Shown in pieces: positions 8,263-16,718 of a DNA stretch of 41,239 nt. Position 1 is the stretch's first letter, and each line of letters begins with the position of its first letter. A program made the translations under genes and the position numbers. Location: the NCBI GenBank assembly GCA_028875575.1, contig JAPPDF010000075.1, positions 1 through 41,239 on the forward strand, in the 5' to 3' direction. Below the pieces are notes generated by a model. That model was not told the origin of the DNA. It made no database searches and saw nothing but the letters and a program-made list of their open reading frames with translations. This DNA is from Acidobacteriota bacterium (GTDB lineage: Bacteria; Acidobacteriota; Terriglobia; Versatilivoradales; Versatilivoraceae).

Positions 8263-9030
8263 TTACTCGCCTACGTAGGTGAGATTGAAAAAAATGAAGT
8301 CGGCCACAAAATGGGAGATCAGGGCGGATTCGAATCCCGCTCGCCAGAAGATGCCTCCGAACACGACACCCGCCAGAAAGGCCGTGGTGAAGCCGAAGCT
8401 GCCGTGGATCAGGCCGAACAGCCAGGCGGACAGAAGAATCGAGCCCAGGACCGCCAGCCAATCCAGGCGGGTCCATCCCCGATCTCTCAGGGGCTGGAGC
8501 ATTCGGGTCAATATATAGTAGAAGGCAGCCAACAGGAAGAAGCGAAAGACCACTTCTTCCGTCACCGCAGCCCGCAGCGAAAGCACAAAGCTGTCATAGA
8601 AACTGTCCATCTCCCGCAAATAGGCCGGGATCCGTGGACTGAAGCGAAAGGGAGCGAACATGCGGTGAAAGGAAAGGGCGATGGCCACTCCGGGAATTAC
8701 GCCGAAAATCATCAATTGCCGGCCCTTGCCGAGCCAGGCCGAGGGACGGTTGGCCAGGAAGGGTTCCAGGCCGGTCTTCAGGGCGAAGACCGCCCCCATA
8801 AAGGCACAGGGAGCATAGAGCCAGAACAGTCTCAGGAATTCCCACCAGGGCCACGCCTGGCTCTTCTGGAGGTTCAGGTCCGAAAGGCATTGGCTGAAGC
8901 TGGACAGCAGACCCAGGATAGCTGCGTAGCGGGCCGCCGTGCGCCAGTCGATTCCCTGAAAGAAAAAGGGCGTATGCTTGGTGGGGGCAGAGGCCGTCGT
9001 CGGGGGTATTGAAGATGGATCGGGGTTCAA
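8263..9030 (-). CDS. CPBP-family intramembrane glutamic endopeptidase (Abi/CAAX-protease-like)
   Basis: 255 residues with several hydrophobic segments. The family catalytic motifs are present: TEEVVFR (E158, E159, R163), the His of LFGLIHGSFG (H209), and SHFVADFIFF (H240). The N-terminus (about 25 residues) is Pro/Ser/Thr-rich and cytoplasmic. Proteins of this type cleave membrane-embedded substrates, such as prenylated CAAX-like proteins or bacteriocin leader peptides; the substrate here is unknown. It sits in the minus-strand run with 45 bases to the GNAT gene and 103 to the oxidoreductase. Confidence 0.85.
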   Translation of the reverse strand: MNPDPSSIPPTTASAPTKHTPFFFQGIDWRTAARYAAILGLLSSFSQCLSDLNLQKSQAWPWWEFLRLFWLYAPCAFMGAVFALKTGLEPFLANRPSAWLGKGRQLMIFGVIPGVAIALSFHRMFAPFRFSPRIPAYLREMDSFYDSFVLSLRAAVTEEVVFRFFLLAAFYYILTRMLQPLRDRGWTRLDWLAVLGSILLSAWLFGLIHGSFGFTTAFLAGVVFGGIFWRAGFESALISHFVADFIFFNLTYVGE

Positions 9031-9133
9031 CGGTTACCCTTCCTGGGCCGGGCTGCGAACCCGACGCCGTCCATTACCATGACCAATGCAGCGCCACACC
9101 GTTCCAGGCACAAGGGCGGTCCGTCACGGCGGG

Positions 9134-10312
9134 TCAACCCAGGGGTACTTCGACCTCCTGACCGCGCCTCTCGGCCGAAAGGTAGGAGGCGTACATCACG
9201 GCCAGGGTGTCTTCAGCCAACTCCCCACCGGATTGCGGTTCCCGCCCGGTAAAGATGCACTCCATGAAGTCCTGCAACTCTTGGGGATAGCCGCTCATCC
9301 AGTCCTCGTCCGGCGCCGGGCGGCTCCAACCCTGCTTGGTCCCTATTTTCTCCACGATATAGACATCCCGGAGCTGGTCCTCCCGCGGATTGTAGGTGGT
9401 TACGGAATCGGTCGGATTGATGTTGCAACGGGTCCGATGGTTGTTGGCCATGACTTCCAGCCAGTTGTGCACCCCGCCCATGACGATCTCGCTGGAGAAG
9501 ATGTCGGCCACCATGCCGTCCTCGAAGACCACATGCATCTGGCCGTAGTCCTCGACATCCTGGTAATCGGTCCGTAGCTGTCCGGCATCCCGATAGGTGT
9601 CCAGGCGGGTGATCTCGTGGACCCGGGCGCTGACCGAGCGCGGGCGCAAGGGTCGGCCCAGCCTGGCCAAACCTTCCTCCCGCTTCAGATAGAGCGCCGC
9701 CGTCAGCGGGTGGCACCCCTTGCCCACGATGGAGCCTCCACCGGCCCGGGACCAGTGCCCGTAAGCTTCGGAGTGCGATCCGCTGTGGGACTCCTCCCCC
9801 ATCATCCACAGGATCTGGCCCTTGGTGGAGTGCAAAATTTCCCGCTCTTTTTGAACGGAGGGTGCGTAGACCCAATTTTCCGCGTACATGAGCTGACGTC
9901 CCGATCGGGAGGCCGCCTCCCGCATCCGCCTCGAGCTTGCCAGGGCCTCCTGCATCATTGTTTCCTTGGGAAAACTGCGGGCATCGAAAGGGTCCTGTCC
10001 GGCCCCGAAGTAGCCGGTGAGCGGCTTTTCCACGATGACGTGCTTGTTGAATTTGAAGGCCTCCACGGCCACGGCTTCGTGCACATAGGCAGGCGCGCAG
10101 ACATCGACCACGTCCGCCGCACTCAACAGGCTCTGCAGGGAGTCGAAGGCGTTGAGCCCGTGGGCGCCGGCAAAAGCCTCGGCGCTTTTTCGGGACCGGG
10201 ACACGACTCCCACGACCTCCAGCGGGACGCCGAACACCTGCCGATAGCAGGCCAGGTGAAAGCGGGCCGCGAACTGCGCCCCTACGATACCGACTCGAAT
10301 TTTCGATTGCAT
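9134..10312 (-). CDS. Gfo/Idh/MocA-family NAD(P)-dependent oxidoreductase
   Basis: 392 residues from the start MQSKIRVGIVG, chosen because AGGA sits a few bases upstream and the Rossmann strand begins at once; 27 further upstream codons are in frame but not protein-like. The nucleotide loop is GIVGAQFAARFH. VIVEKPLTGYF carries the EKP motif with its catalytic or structural Lys. The C-terminal half ('GGGSIVGKGCHPLTAAL', 'EDGMVADIFSSEIVMGGVHNWLEV') forms the sugar-binding beta-sheet domain. It probably oxidises or reduces a cyclitol or sugar; substrate not determinable. It lies 64 bases downstream of the aminotransferase stop and is probably in the same transcript. Confidence 0.9.
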   Translation of the reverse strand: MQSKIRVGIVGAQFAARFHLACYRQVFGVPLEVVGVVSRSRKSAEAFAGAHGLNAFDSLQSLLSAADVVDVCAPAYVHEAVAVEAFKFNKHVIVEKPLTGYFGAGQDPFDARSFPKETMMQEALASSRRMREAASRSGRQLMYAENWVYAPSVQKEREILHSTKGQILWMMGEESHSGSHSEAYGHWSRAGGGSIVGKGCHPLTAALYLKREEGLARLGRPLRPRSVSARVHEITRLDTYRDAGQLRTDYQDVEDYGQMHVVFEDGMVADIFSSEIVMGGVHNWLEVMANNHRTRCNINPTDSVTTYNPREDQLRDVYIVEKIGTKQGWSRPAPDEDWMSGYPQELQDFMECIFTGREPQSGGELAEDTLAVMYASYLSAERRGQEVEVPLG

Positions 10313-10376
10313 GAGTTCCTGACCGCTGGTAGGGGGTTGCGGCCCTGACAAGAGGCCCGGGGCCCCTTGGACGGGT

Positions 10377-11561
10377 TCAGGATGCCCCCGCAACTCCGCC
10401 CTCCGCCAAAAAGGTCTTAAACCTCACCAAGGCCTCCCGAAGGATGTCCCGGTCGGCCGCGTAGCATAGTCGTACCGATCCTTCCCCGCCGGCCCCGAAG
10501 GCCACACCGGGAGCAAATCCGACTTGCTTTCCAAGCAGAAACCTGCGGCAGAAGTCGAAAGAGTCCGACAACCCCTCGATTCGGGGAAACAGATAAAAGG
10601 CTCCCAGCGGTTCGGGAAGCGTGACGCCCGGCATGGCATCGAGAGCCAGCCGGCAAAAATCCAGGTTGTCCCGCAACCGCTCTCGCATCGAATCCAACTC
10701 CGATTCCCCGTCCCGGAGAGCCACTTCTCCCGCCTTCTGGGCCATGGCCGGAGCATGGGAGACCACGAACTCGTTCAGTTCGGTGGCCTTTCGGGCCGCA
10801 TCCCGGCGGGTCACCAGCCAACCCAGGCGCCACCCGGTCATGCAGTAGGTCTTGGAGAAAGACTGCACCACGACGACGGCGTCGTCCCGGTCACACAGGC
10901 GCAAAATGGACGGGGCTACGTTGCCGCCGTAATAGAGGCGTTCGTAGACTTCGTCGGCCAGGAGCCAGAGACGGTGACGGCGGCAGAACTCCAGCAGGGC
11001 CTCCTGGTCCTGCCGGGAGGCCACCCACCCCAGCGGGTTGGAAGGCGAGGTATAGAGGAGTAGCCGGGTACGCGGATTCAGGCAGGACCGCAGCCGATCA
11101 AAGTCGATCTCGTAACGGGAGTCCTTTAAAACCATCGGCACTTGCCTGGGTATGGCGTTGAACATCTGGACAATGGCCGAACCGTTGGGCCAGGCCGGAG
11201 TCAGCAGCAGGGCTTCGTCCCCCGGGTCCAGGGCACAGCGAATGCCGACATTGAGCGCCTGCACTCCCGAGCTGGTAATGACAATCTCCGAGCCCGGGTC
11301 CAGGTCCACCTGGTGCAGTTCCCGGTACTTTTCCGCCAGTGCCTTTCGCAGGCTGGGCAGTCCGGCATTTTCGGTGTAGAAGGTGAATCCCTCCGCCAGC
11401 GCTCGGGTTGCGGCCTCCTTGATGTAGTCGGGGGTGGGTTGGTCCGACTCACCGAAATAGAGCTTCAGTACTCCCTCCATTGAAAAAGCAATGTCGGCGA
11501 TCTCGCGAATGCGTGAAGCCGGCACGGCCGTGACCGAAGTGGCCAGGGCAGCTCTATCCAT
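10377..11561 (-). CDS. Class I/II PLP-dependent aminotransferase
   Basis: 394 residues from MDRAALATSVTAVPASRIREI; GAGG lies about 6 bases upstream of this ATG. A GTG 57 bases further upstream (11618) is possible but has no ribosome-binding site. Fold type I motifs: 'ITSSGVQALNVGI' (phosphate cup), 'YTSPSNPLG', 'LLADEVYERLYYGG' and SFSKTYCMTGWRLGW with the Schiff-base Lys237. This resembles aspartate or branched amino-acid aminotransferases (AspC/ArAT group), but substrate is not fixed. First gene of the five-gene minus-strand run, which with the MocA oxidoreductase suggests amino-sugar or amino-cyclitol metabolism. Confidence 0.9.
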   Translation of the reverse strand: MDRAALATSVTAVPASRIREIADIAFSMEGVLKLYFGESDQPTPDYIKEAATRALAEGFTFYTENAGLPSLRKALAEKYRELHQVDLDPGSEIVITSSGVQALNVGIRCALDPGDEALLLTPAWPNGSAIVQMFNAIPRQVPMVLKDSRYEIDFDRLRSCLNPRTRLLLYTSPSNPLGWVASRQDQEALLEFCRRHRLWLLADEVYERLYYGGNVAPSILRLCDRDDAVVVVQSFSKTYCMTGWRLGWLVTRRDAARKATELNEFVVSHAPAMAQKAGEVALRDGESELDSMRERLRDNLDFCRLALDAMPGVTLPEPLGAFYLFPRIEGLSDSFDFCRRFLLGKQVGFAPGVAFGAGGEGSVRLCYAADRDILREALVRFKTFLAEGGVAGAS

Positions 11562-11669
11562 GATGGCCTCAGCCGGTCCGGTGGAGGAGGGACCGGCTTT
11601 TCCGATTGGGGTCGTCACTATTCCGTCCCGCGGCTGTCTCCCCGATCGGGGGAGGACAGGCTGAATTCA

Positions 11670-11698
11670 TTGAAATGGCGTGGAGGCTGTGGTAAAAG
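11670..11698 (+). promoter_or_regulatory. Probable promoter of tRNA-Glu
   Basis: TTGAAA (11670-11675), 17-base spacer, TAAAAG (11693-11698), with transcription expected to start just ahead of the tRNA at 11711. Confidence 0.5.
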
Positions 11699-11710
11699 AA
11701 AACTCTGCGT

Positions 11711-11787
11711 GGCGCTATGGTGTAATTGGTTAACACGCTGCCCTCTCAAGGCAGAGAGTACGGGTTCGATCCCCGTTAGCGCTACCA
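11711..11787 (+). tRNA. tRNA-Glu (anticodon CTC)
   Basis: Cloverleaf: acceptor GGCGCTA pairs with TAGCGCT (one G-U). The D-arm is GTGTAATTGGTTAACAC. The anticodon stem CTGCC/GGCAG encloses loop CTCTCAA with anticodon CTC. The T-arm is ACGGG-TTCGATC-CCCGT, the discriminator A, and CCA is encoded at 11785-11787. No second copy of the 3' end, and no integrase, is seen in the window. Confidence 0.96.
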
Positions 11788-12335
11788 GATTTTTCCCCAG
11801 AGAATTCCTGAGAGCACCATCAAGTAGTCGCTGTCAATCAGTATTGTGCAATGGTCACCTGTCTGGACGATTTCAAAAGCGTCTCTTGACAGCCAGGGGC
11901 AACCGGGGGCATAAGCAGGGATACAAAGGTAGTTACAGCAAAGAGTTGCCCCCAAACGGCTCTCACCGATATTACCATCCGTGGTGTCCAACCCGGCAAC
12001 AAATCCAGAAAATTATAATCGTCGGCCGCGGGCTCAATCCGAAATTCACTCACAGGGGCGTACGGTTCCGAATCATTGCCATCCCGACAATCGGTCTCCT
12101 GATTGAGCCTTGCGGTTGGGTTCCGGCGGGGGGGCATTTCAATATCGGAGCCGCAAGCCCCACCGGACATACGGGACCCTGTTCGAGGTCCGGAAGCAGG
12201 GCCGCGTTCCCGCCGTCCGCTTGAGGTCCAAAGTCCCAGACTCTGGGAAACAGGGGCGGAATGGTTCGAGAATCCGCCGCCGCAGGCCTCAGGACACGCC
12301 GTACCCATTCGGTGCAGGCTCGATCGGGAGTCTTC
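11788..12335. other. Intergenic stretch with no supported gene
   Basis: About 550 bases between tRNA-Glu and the secreted hydrolase. Overlapping frames on both strands lack a consistent start, ribosome-binding site or protein-like composition. GGGAG at about 12325-12330 serves as the ribosome-binding site of the next gene. No clear promoter, terminator or repeat was recognised. Confidence 0.5.
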
Positions 12336-14693
12336 ATGATCAGTCCTCTGCTTAGCTCATTCTTGAGTTCGTTTCTTGCCCTGTGCCTCTTCTTCGCCCT
12401 GTCGCCGGCGCTGACTGGCGGCCCCCCGCCAGAGAACCTCCGCCGCCCGGCGGACGACTCGATCGCCGGACAAGCGCAGGAACAGGGAACGACCATTCTG
12501 TACTTCCCGGATTACGTGGATGGAGGCGGATGGTCGGTGCAGTTGGTCCTCAGCAACGTCGACCCGGGAGCCGCCGCCGAAGTGCGGGTGGCAGTCTACG
12601 ATCCGAACGCACAGCCGGTCCCGGATCTGTTCGATTCCGATATAACCTTGGAGATTCCGTCGCTGGGCAGTCACGTCCTGAAAAGCTCCGGTTCAGGAGC
12701 CATTCGGCAAGGGTGGATCCAGGTCGAGAGCGAGTCGCCCAAAGTCAGTGGGCTGTTGACCTATCGGCATGCCCAATCGGGAATCGAAGTCGGCGTCGAG
12801 CCCGTTCACCTGGGAACCGAATTCGCTCTGTTGGTGGAGGAATCGACGAGCGTGGGCGCTGGATTCGCAGTGCTCATGCCGGAGGCCGCTTCCCGCCTCG
12901 AGCTTCGCATACGCGACGAGGAGGGGAGCGACCCCTTGAACGGTGGGTTCCTCCTCTGGGGGGATTTCCACCAGGAGGCGCGCACGCTCCCGGAATGGTT
13001 CGCCGTGGAAGGAGTCGATGCGGGGTTTCTGGGGAAGTTTCGTGGGCTCCTGTTCCTGAGAAGCGAGGACGATTCTCCCTTCGCTCCGCTCGGGCTGCAG
13101 TTCGGGAAGCGGATCCCTTCACTCTCGGCACTACCGACGATTCGGGTCCCGGACGAAGGCTCCTCCGACGGTGGCCATCCCTTCCCACCGGTGGTGGCGG
13201 GGGTGTCCACCAGTGCGGTGACCTGCCCCATCACGGTGACGGGAACGGGCCGACAGCCCACCCTGACGGGATGTGACCCGGTCAACGTCCCGGTCGATCC
13301 GGTATTCGGAGAGTCGGCGGCCGCGATCCGCGTTGTAGCCGGCGGGGGGCAACGCGCGTTCACCGGGCGCACCCTCGATTTGCCCCTAGTCGTTCGCGTT
13401 CTCGACACCTCAGGGCAGTCTGTTTCCGGAGTGACCGTGAACTTCTTGCCAGCGCTGGGAAGCGGCCGGGTAGATCCCTCGACCGCGGCCACGGACCGGA
13501 ACGGCGAGGTCGCGGTGGAGTGGAGCATGGGGTCCGAGGCTGGCATCCAGACGCTCATGATCGCCGCAGACCTGGCTGTCACGGCTGTCAACGTCGACGC
13601 GATCGACCTGGAGGCCGAGCTCGACAACATTTTTGCCGAGCCGACCGCTGCGGAGATCGAGGCGGTTCGCGCAGACTGGGCCGTGCGCGACATTTCTCCG
13701 GTTGACGTGTCGGTCGAATTCACGGAGGCGTATCCCCTGGACGACACCCCGGCGACCCTGCGCGTGGTTTCGCACCAGGTGGGGGAGGCGCGCCACTACG
13801 GAGCGATCCTTGCGCCCGACTCCGCGGCACCCGGCACCCTGCCCGTCCTAATGTACCTGCACGGCGGCGACAGCGGTGTCGACGTGGGCGATGTCGATGT
13901 CATCGGGTACTTCCTGGGCGAGTTGCGGGACCGCTTCGTCTACGTAATTCCCTCTTTTCGCAGCGAACGGCTTGAGTTTGGCGATCGCGAGTGGATTTCG
14001 ACCGGCCCCGGCAGTCACTGGGACTACGATGTGGACGACGCCCTGGCGCTCCTGAGCGTGGCTCTGGAGCTGACTCCGCAGGCGAAGACGGAAGGTGTGA
14101 GCATCATCGGCGCAAGTCGTGGAGCGGGTGTCGCCATGCTGGCCGGCATCCGCGACGAGCGCATCGAGAACATCGTCGCCTTCTTCGGTCCCACCGACTT
14201 CTTCGACGACTGGGTGCGGCAAATCGTGCGCGAGGCGGCCCTGGGGCGTCCGCGTAAGCTCACGGGCGTGGCCTTCATGGACTCCACCTTTGTTCAGCCC
14301 TACATGAGAGGCGAGATCGATATGGCTCAATTGCGCCTGGAGCTGGTGCGCCGCTCCTCCGCCCTGTTCGCCGAAGGCCTGCCGGCCGTCCAGCTACACC
14401 ATGGCGATTCCGACGAGACCGTCGCCGTCACCCAGGCGTACTCGATGATCCGTGCCATGGAGGCCTTGGGCCGCGAGCCTCCCGAGTTCGAGGCCTTCAT
14501 CTACGAGGGTGGAGGACATGTGCTGTTCAGTCTGACGGGCGCCATTGCGCGGGCGGTGGGGTTCCTGGGGCGTGCCCTGAAAGGGGATGGAACCAATATG
14601 TCCGACCTCACGTCAGTACACCGTTCCGGCACGACTCTCAGCCCACCGACCCGCATGCCAGCGGCGTCTTCTCGGCTTTCCCCTTTCGACTGA
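12336..14693 (+). CDS. Secreted multidomain alpha/beta hydrolase with Ig-like (Big_1-type) domain
   Basis: 785 residues from ATG 12336 (MISPLLSSF), which gives a clean signal peptide and has GGGAG 6 bases upstream. The N-terminal region begins with 'TTILYFPDYVDGGGWSVQLVLSNVDP', a beta-rich domain seen repeatedly in exported acidobacterial proteins. A Big_1-like Ig domain follows (AIRVVAGGGQRAFTGRTLD to IQTLMIAADLAV). The C-terminal third is a prolyl-oligopeptidase or esterase-like hydrolase: VLMYLHGGDSG (oxyanion loop), IIGASRGAGV with nucleophile S594, HHGDSDETVAV with acid D691 or D693, and GGGHVLF with H728. Probable function: exported peptidase or esterase displayed at or released from the cell surface. 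The last 40 residues after the His are low-complexity. The substrate is unknown. Confidence 0.8.
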   Translation: MISPLLSSFLSSFLALCLFFALSPALTGGPPPENLRRPADDSIAGQAQEQGTTILYFPDYVDGGGWSVQLVLSNVDPGAAAEVRVAVYDPNAQPVPDLFDSDITLEIPSLGSHVLKSSGSGAIRQGWIQVESESPKVSGLLTYRHAQSGIEVGVEPVHLGTEFALLVEESTSVGAGFAVLMPEAASRLELRIRDEEGSDPLNGGFLLWGDFHQEARTLPEWFAVEGVDAGFLGKFRGLLFLRSEDDSPFAPLGLQFGKRIPSLSALPTIRVPDEGSSDGGHPFPPVVAGVSTSAVTCPITVTGTGRQPTLTGCDPVNVPVDPVFGESAAAIRVVAGGGQRAFTGRTLDLPLVVRVLDTSGQSVSGVTVNFLPALGSGRVDPSTAATDRNGEVAVEWSMGSEAGIQTLMIAADLAVTAVNVDAIDLEAELDNIFAEPTAAEIEAVRADWAVRDISPVDVSVEFTEAYPLDDTPATLRVVSHQVGEARHYGAILAPDSAAPGTLPVLMYLHGGDSGVDVGDVDVIGYFLGELRDRFVYVIPSFRSERLEFGDREWISTGPGSHWDYDVDDALALLSVALELTPQAKTEGVSIIGASRGAGVAMLAGIRDERIENIVAFFGPTDFFDDWVRQIVREAALGRPRKLTGVAFMDSTFVQPYMRGEIDMAQLRLELVRRSSALFAEGLPAVQLHHGDSDETVAVTQAYSMIRAMEALGREPPEFEAFIYEGGGHVLFSLTGAIARAVGFLGRALKGDGTNMSDLTSVHRSGTTLSPPTRMPAASSRLSPFD

Positions 14694-14973
14694 AACAATC
14701 GAACTCGTGTCGCAGCGGGTGGTATGCACTCACACGCCGACGTGTTTGGGGACAGGCTTTGTCAGCTACGGTCGGCGGCGCTGTGCAATCCGAGACGGGG
14801 GTTCACCTGTTGGGACCATGGAAAAAGCAGCTTTGCTCGGGCATCCAAACAACCGATTTTCGATCCACTTGATTAGTCGGTAACCTCGTACTTCTTCCTT
14901 CCGTTTACCGCCCCCCGCCTCAGATGCAGGCACAACATGAACAAGAGAGTGGCGGAGTGAACCTCGAATCAAA
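14694..14973. other. Intergenic stretch upstream of the Fur-controlled promoter
   Basis: No protein-like frame, tRNA-like fold or strong repeat was recognised in these 280 bases. Confidence 0.4.
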
Positions 14974-14994
14974 TGAAAATGCATATCATTTTCA
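14974..14994. promoter_or_regulatory. Fur-box-like operator 1
   Basis: Perfect 8-base inverted repeat TGAAAATG / CATTTTCA around the spacer CATAT, with the length and AT-rich character of a Fur-family operator. It lies just upstream of the -35 element at 15003. Confidence 0.7.
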
Positions 14995-15002
14995 AAATAG
15001 TA

Positions 15003-15031
15003 TTGACATCCCCACCCATTGGTCGTATGCT
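15003..15031 (+). promoter_or_regulatory. Near-consensus sigma70 promoter of the iron-acquisition block
   Basis: TTGACA (15003-15008), 17-base spacer, TATGCT (15026-15031). Transcription is expected at about 15038. Operator boxes on both sides suggest tight repression when iron is plentiful. Confidence 0.75.
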
Positions 15032-15041
15032 CGCGCTTTAC

Positions 15042-15062
15042 TGAAAGTGAATATCATTTGCA
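15042..15062. promoter_or_regulatory. Fur-box-like operator 2
   Basis: TGAAAGTG / CATTTGCA around AATAT. This has the same layout as operator 1 with two arm mismatches. It covers the first transcribed bases, so a repressor bound here would block promoter clearance. Confidence 0.62.
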
Positions 15063-15109
15063 GTACTTTTCAGATGAGTGAGACGAGGTTGATGAGACCC
15101 GGAGGGGTC

Positions 15110-15337
15110 ATGGACAAACCTAGAGTATTTCTGGCCAAGAAAGAAAAGTTCGGGGCGATTTACCAGTGCGAATGTGGTTGCTACCACCTGCAGGTAGGTC
15201 CTTTCAATGTGGCCCTTGCCGAACAATCCTACCTGGAGCTGGTGAGCCTGGTGAATGAGAGCGCTGCCAATTATGAACTATATCGGGAACAGAATGTGAT
15301 TGATAAGAACGGCGGTTGCGGCGCTACTCCAACCTGA
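15110..15337 (+). CDS. Iron-regulated CxCxC mini-protein of unknown function
   Basis: 75 residues from ATG 15110, chosen because GGAGGGG lies immediately upstream (15101-15107); earlier in-frame ATGs fall before or inside the promoter and operator region. The N-terminal half contains the cluster IYQCECGCYHLQVG (C20, C22, C24, H26), which could bind a metal ion or an iron-sulfur centre. A fifth Cys lies near the C-terminus (GGCG). The pattern resembles small single-domain 'Y.C.CG..HL..G....L...e...L' proteins of unknown function (DUF6686-like), but a formal family assignment cannot be made. First gene after the Fur-box promoter, so probably made under iron limitation. Possible roles: metal sensor, chaperone or regulator of the uptake system. 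Confidence 0.78.
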   Translation: MDKPRVFLAKKEKFGAIYQCECGCYHLQVGPFNVALAEQSYLELVSLVNESAANYELYREQNVIDKNGGCGATPT

Positions 15338-15433
15338 GCCGAATCGAAACATGCCGGAAAATCGGGTTGCGCTAAGCTGCACTCCAGTGAACCGATCACT
15401 GTCGGACCAATCCCGTGTACGCCAAACAGGCCA

Positions 15434-15683
15434 TGAAAGCGGTTGATTCCCAAGCAAAATGGTTGTCAGGAAGCCTGATGGTGTCGTCGCTGGCCGTGCT
15501 GGCTGCGCTTCTCTCATGGTTGTTCCTGTTTTGACGGGTGTCCTCAATGAAGGAATTGCGATTGGAGTGGATCCCCCATGGATACTCGGTCTTGCGTGTC
15601 TGACGCAGGCAATCACTGCAGTATCGATCGGGTACAAGAGTTCGAGACTCAACCGCCAGGAGAGGGCGACAAGCAGTCATTAG
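15434..15683 (+). other. Possible small two-helix membrane protein, apparently split between two frames
   Basis: One frame (15434 to about 15535) reads MKAVDSQAKWLSGSLMVSSLAVLAALLSWLFLF and then stops. An overlapping frame continues to 15683 with VPVLTGVLNEGIAIGVDPP, WILGLACLTQAITAVSIGYK and SSRLNRQERATSSH. Read together through a frame change near 15510-15530, they would make an 80-85 residue protein with two hydrophobic helices. No good ribosome-binding site is seen. It could be a decayed gene, an assembly error or coincidence. Nothing else is recognised between 15338 and 15698. Confidence 0.25.
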
Positions 15684-15698
15684 TCTGAAGGAGGTTCC

Positions 15699-16475
15699 AT
15701 GCAGCCAAACCAAGAAAGAAACAGATGGTCGATCATTCTCGCCGTAGCGATCTTCCTCGCTTCCCTGCCGGTTCTTCTGATCGCAGATTCCAAGCCCACG
15801 GCGACCGAGGAACGGGAAGGAAAAGGTCATACGCTGTTGCAGGGGACCCGCGAACACCGTGAGGCCTTCAGTCCTGAATTCGGTGGTTTTCGCGCAGAAC
15901 TGAAAGTTCGTTTGGATGGAAGTCTGCACACGGGGACTCTCCTGTTCAAGCCGCCCCGCACTGTCGAGGTTAAGGTGGAGGCCGAAGAAGCCCACCGGAG
16001 CGTGGAGGAAACTCTGCGGTCCATGATTTTTCACCGTATGCCGCCGCGGAGACGCGACGGCACCCAACCGCAAAAGTCCCTCCGGCTGGGGCCTCCCGAC
16101 AGCCACCGCCTCGGACGCCTGGTCCATCTGGGTGACAGATACGAGTCGAGTTACAGAATCCGTGACAATCAGATTCGCGAGATTAACCGCCAAATGGGTG
16201 ACACCCGTCTGCTGATCACCGTGATGGAGAATCAGTTCACCCCGACGGGCCGGCACCTGCCGCGGCATTTTCTGGTGACCCTGTTCGACATGGAAAGCGG
16301 AACCCTGAAGTCCGCCAGCGCATATACGGACGAGTACGTCGAGATGGATGGCAATTATCTGCCAAAGCGAAGACAGATTACCAGCACCCGAAAGGGCCGT
16401 ACGCAGAACCTCGACATTTTGATTGAGGAGATCGAACTGTTGGAGGACTTGAAGCTGACCAGTTCAAAGGAATGA
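15699..16475 (+). CDS. DUF3386-family exported protein
   Basis: 258 residues; AAGGAGG at 15688-15694 supports ATG 15699. A hydrophobic N-terminal segment (about residues 11-29) is a signal peptide or anchor. The rest matches the DUF3386 pattern known from cyanobacteria and plastids: 'F.GF.A.l....DG....G.l....', a conserved HR (MIFHRMPPRR), the repeated beta-structure sentence ('HLGDRYESSYRIRDNQIREINRQMGDTRLLITVMEN') and DEYVEMDGNYLPKRRQI near the end. The molecular function is unknown. Its position between the Fur-box promoter and a TonB receptor suggests an accessory role in metal or siderophore uptake. Confidence 0.75.
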   Translation: MQPNQERNRWSIILAVAIFLASLPVLLIADSKPTATEEREGKGHTLLQGTREHREAFSPEFGGFRAELKVRLDGSLHTGTLLFKPPRTVEVKVEAEEAHRSVEETLRSMIFHRMPPRRRDGTQPQKSLRLGPPDSHRLGRLVHLGDRYESSYRIRDNQIREINRQMGDTRLLITVMENQFTPTGRHLPRHFLVTLFDMESGTLKSASAYTDEYVEMDGNYLPKRRQITSTRKGRTQNLDILIEEIELLEDLKLTSSKE

Positions 16476-16718
16476 GGCAGAAAAGCGGGCAGCGTGTGCT
16501 TTGGACGCATGCCGCCTGCAATCCTGCCCCACGAAACAGCCGCGAGAGGATGGCATCCCCGGGCGACCGGTTACCGCTCGGTCATTATAGCCGACAAACC
16601 AGCCATGCGCCATCCTACCTGGCGCGCCCATCGCTCGCCCAGGCCATCCTCTTCCGGCTGTCCAATGCAGAAGTCGTTTTAGAAGGGAAACAACCTTACT
16701 GAGGTGGCAATAGCAGTC

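Noticed and set aside
11711-11787. tRNA-Glu as an integration site of a mobile island
   Set aside because: No integrase and no repeated copy of the tRNA 3' end were found in the window.
11838-12308. 156-residue minus-strand frame after tRNA-Glu
   Set aside because: No ribosome-binding site, no recognisable domain and composition unlike the neighbours; treated as noncoding.
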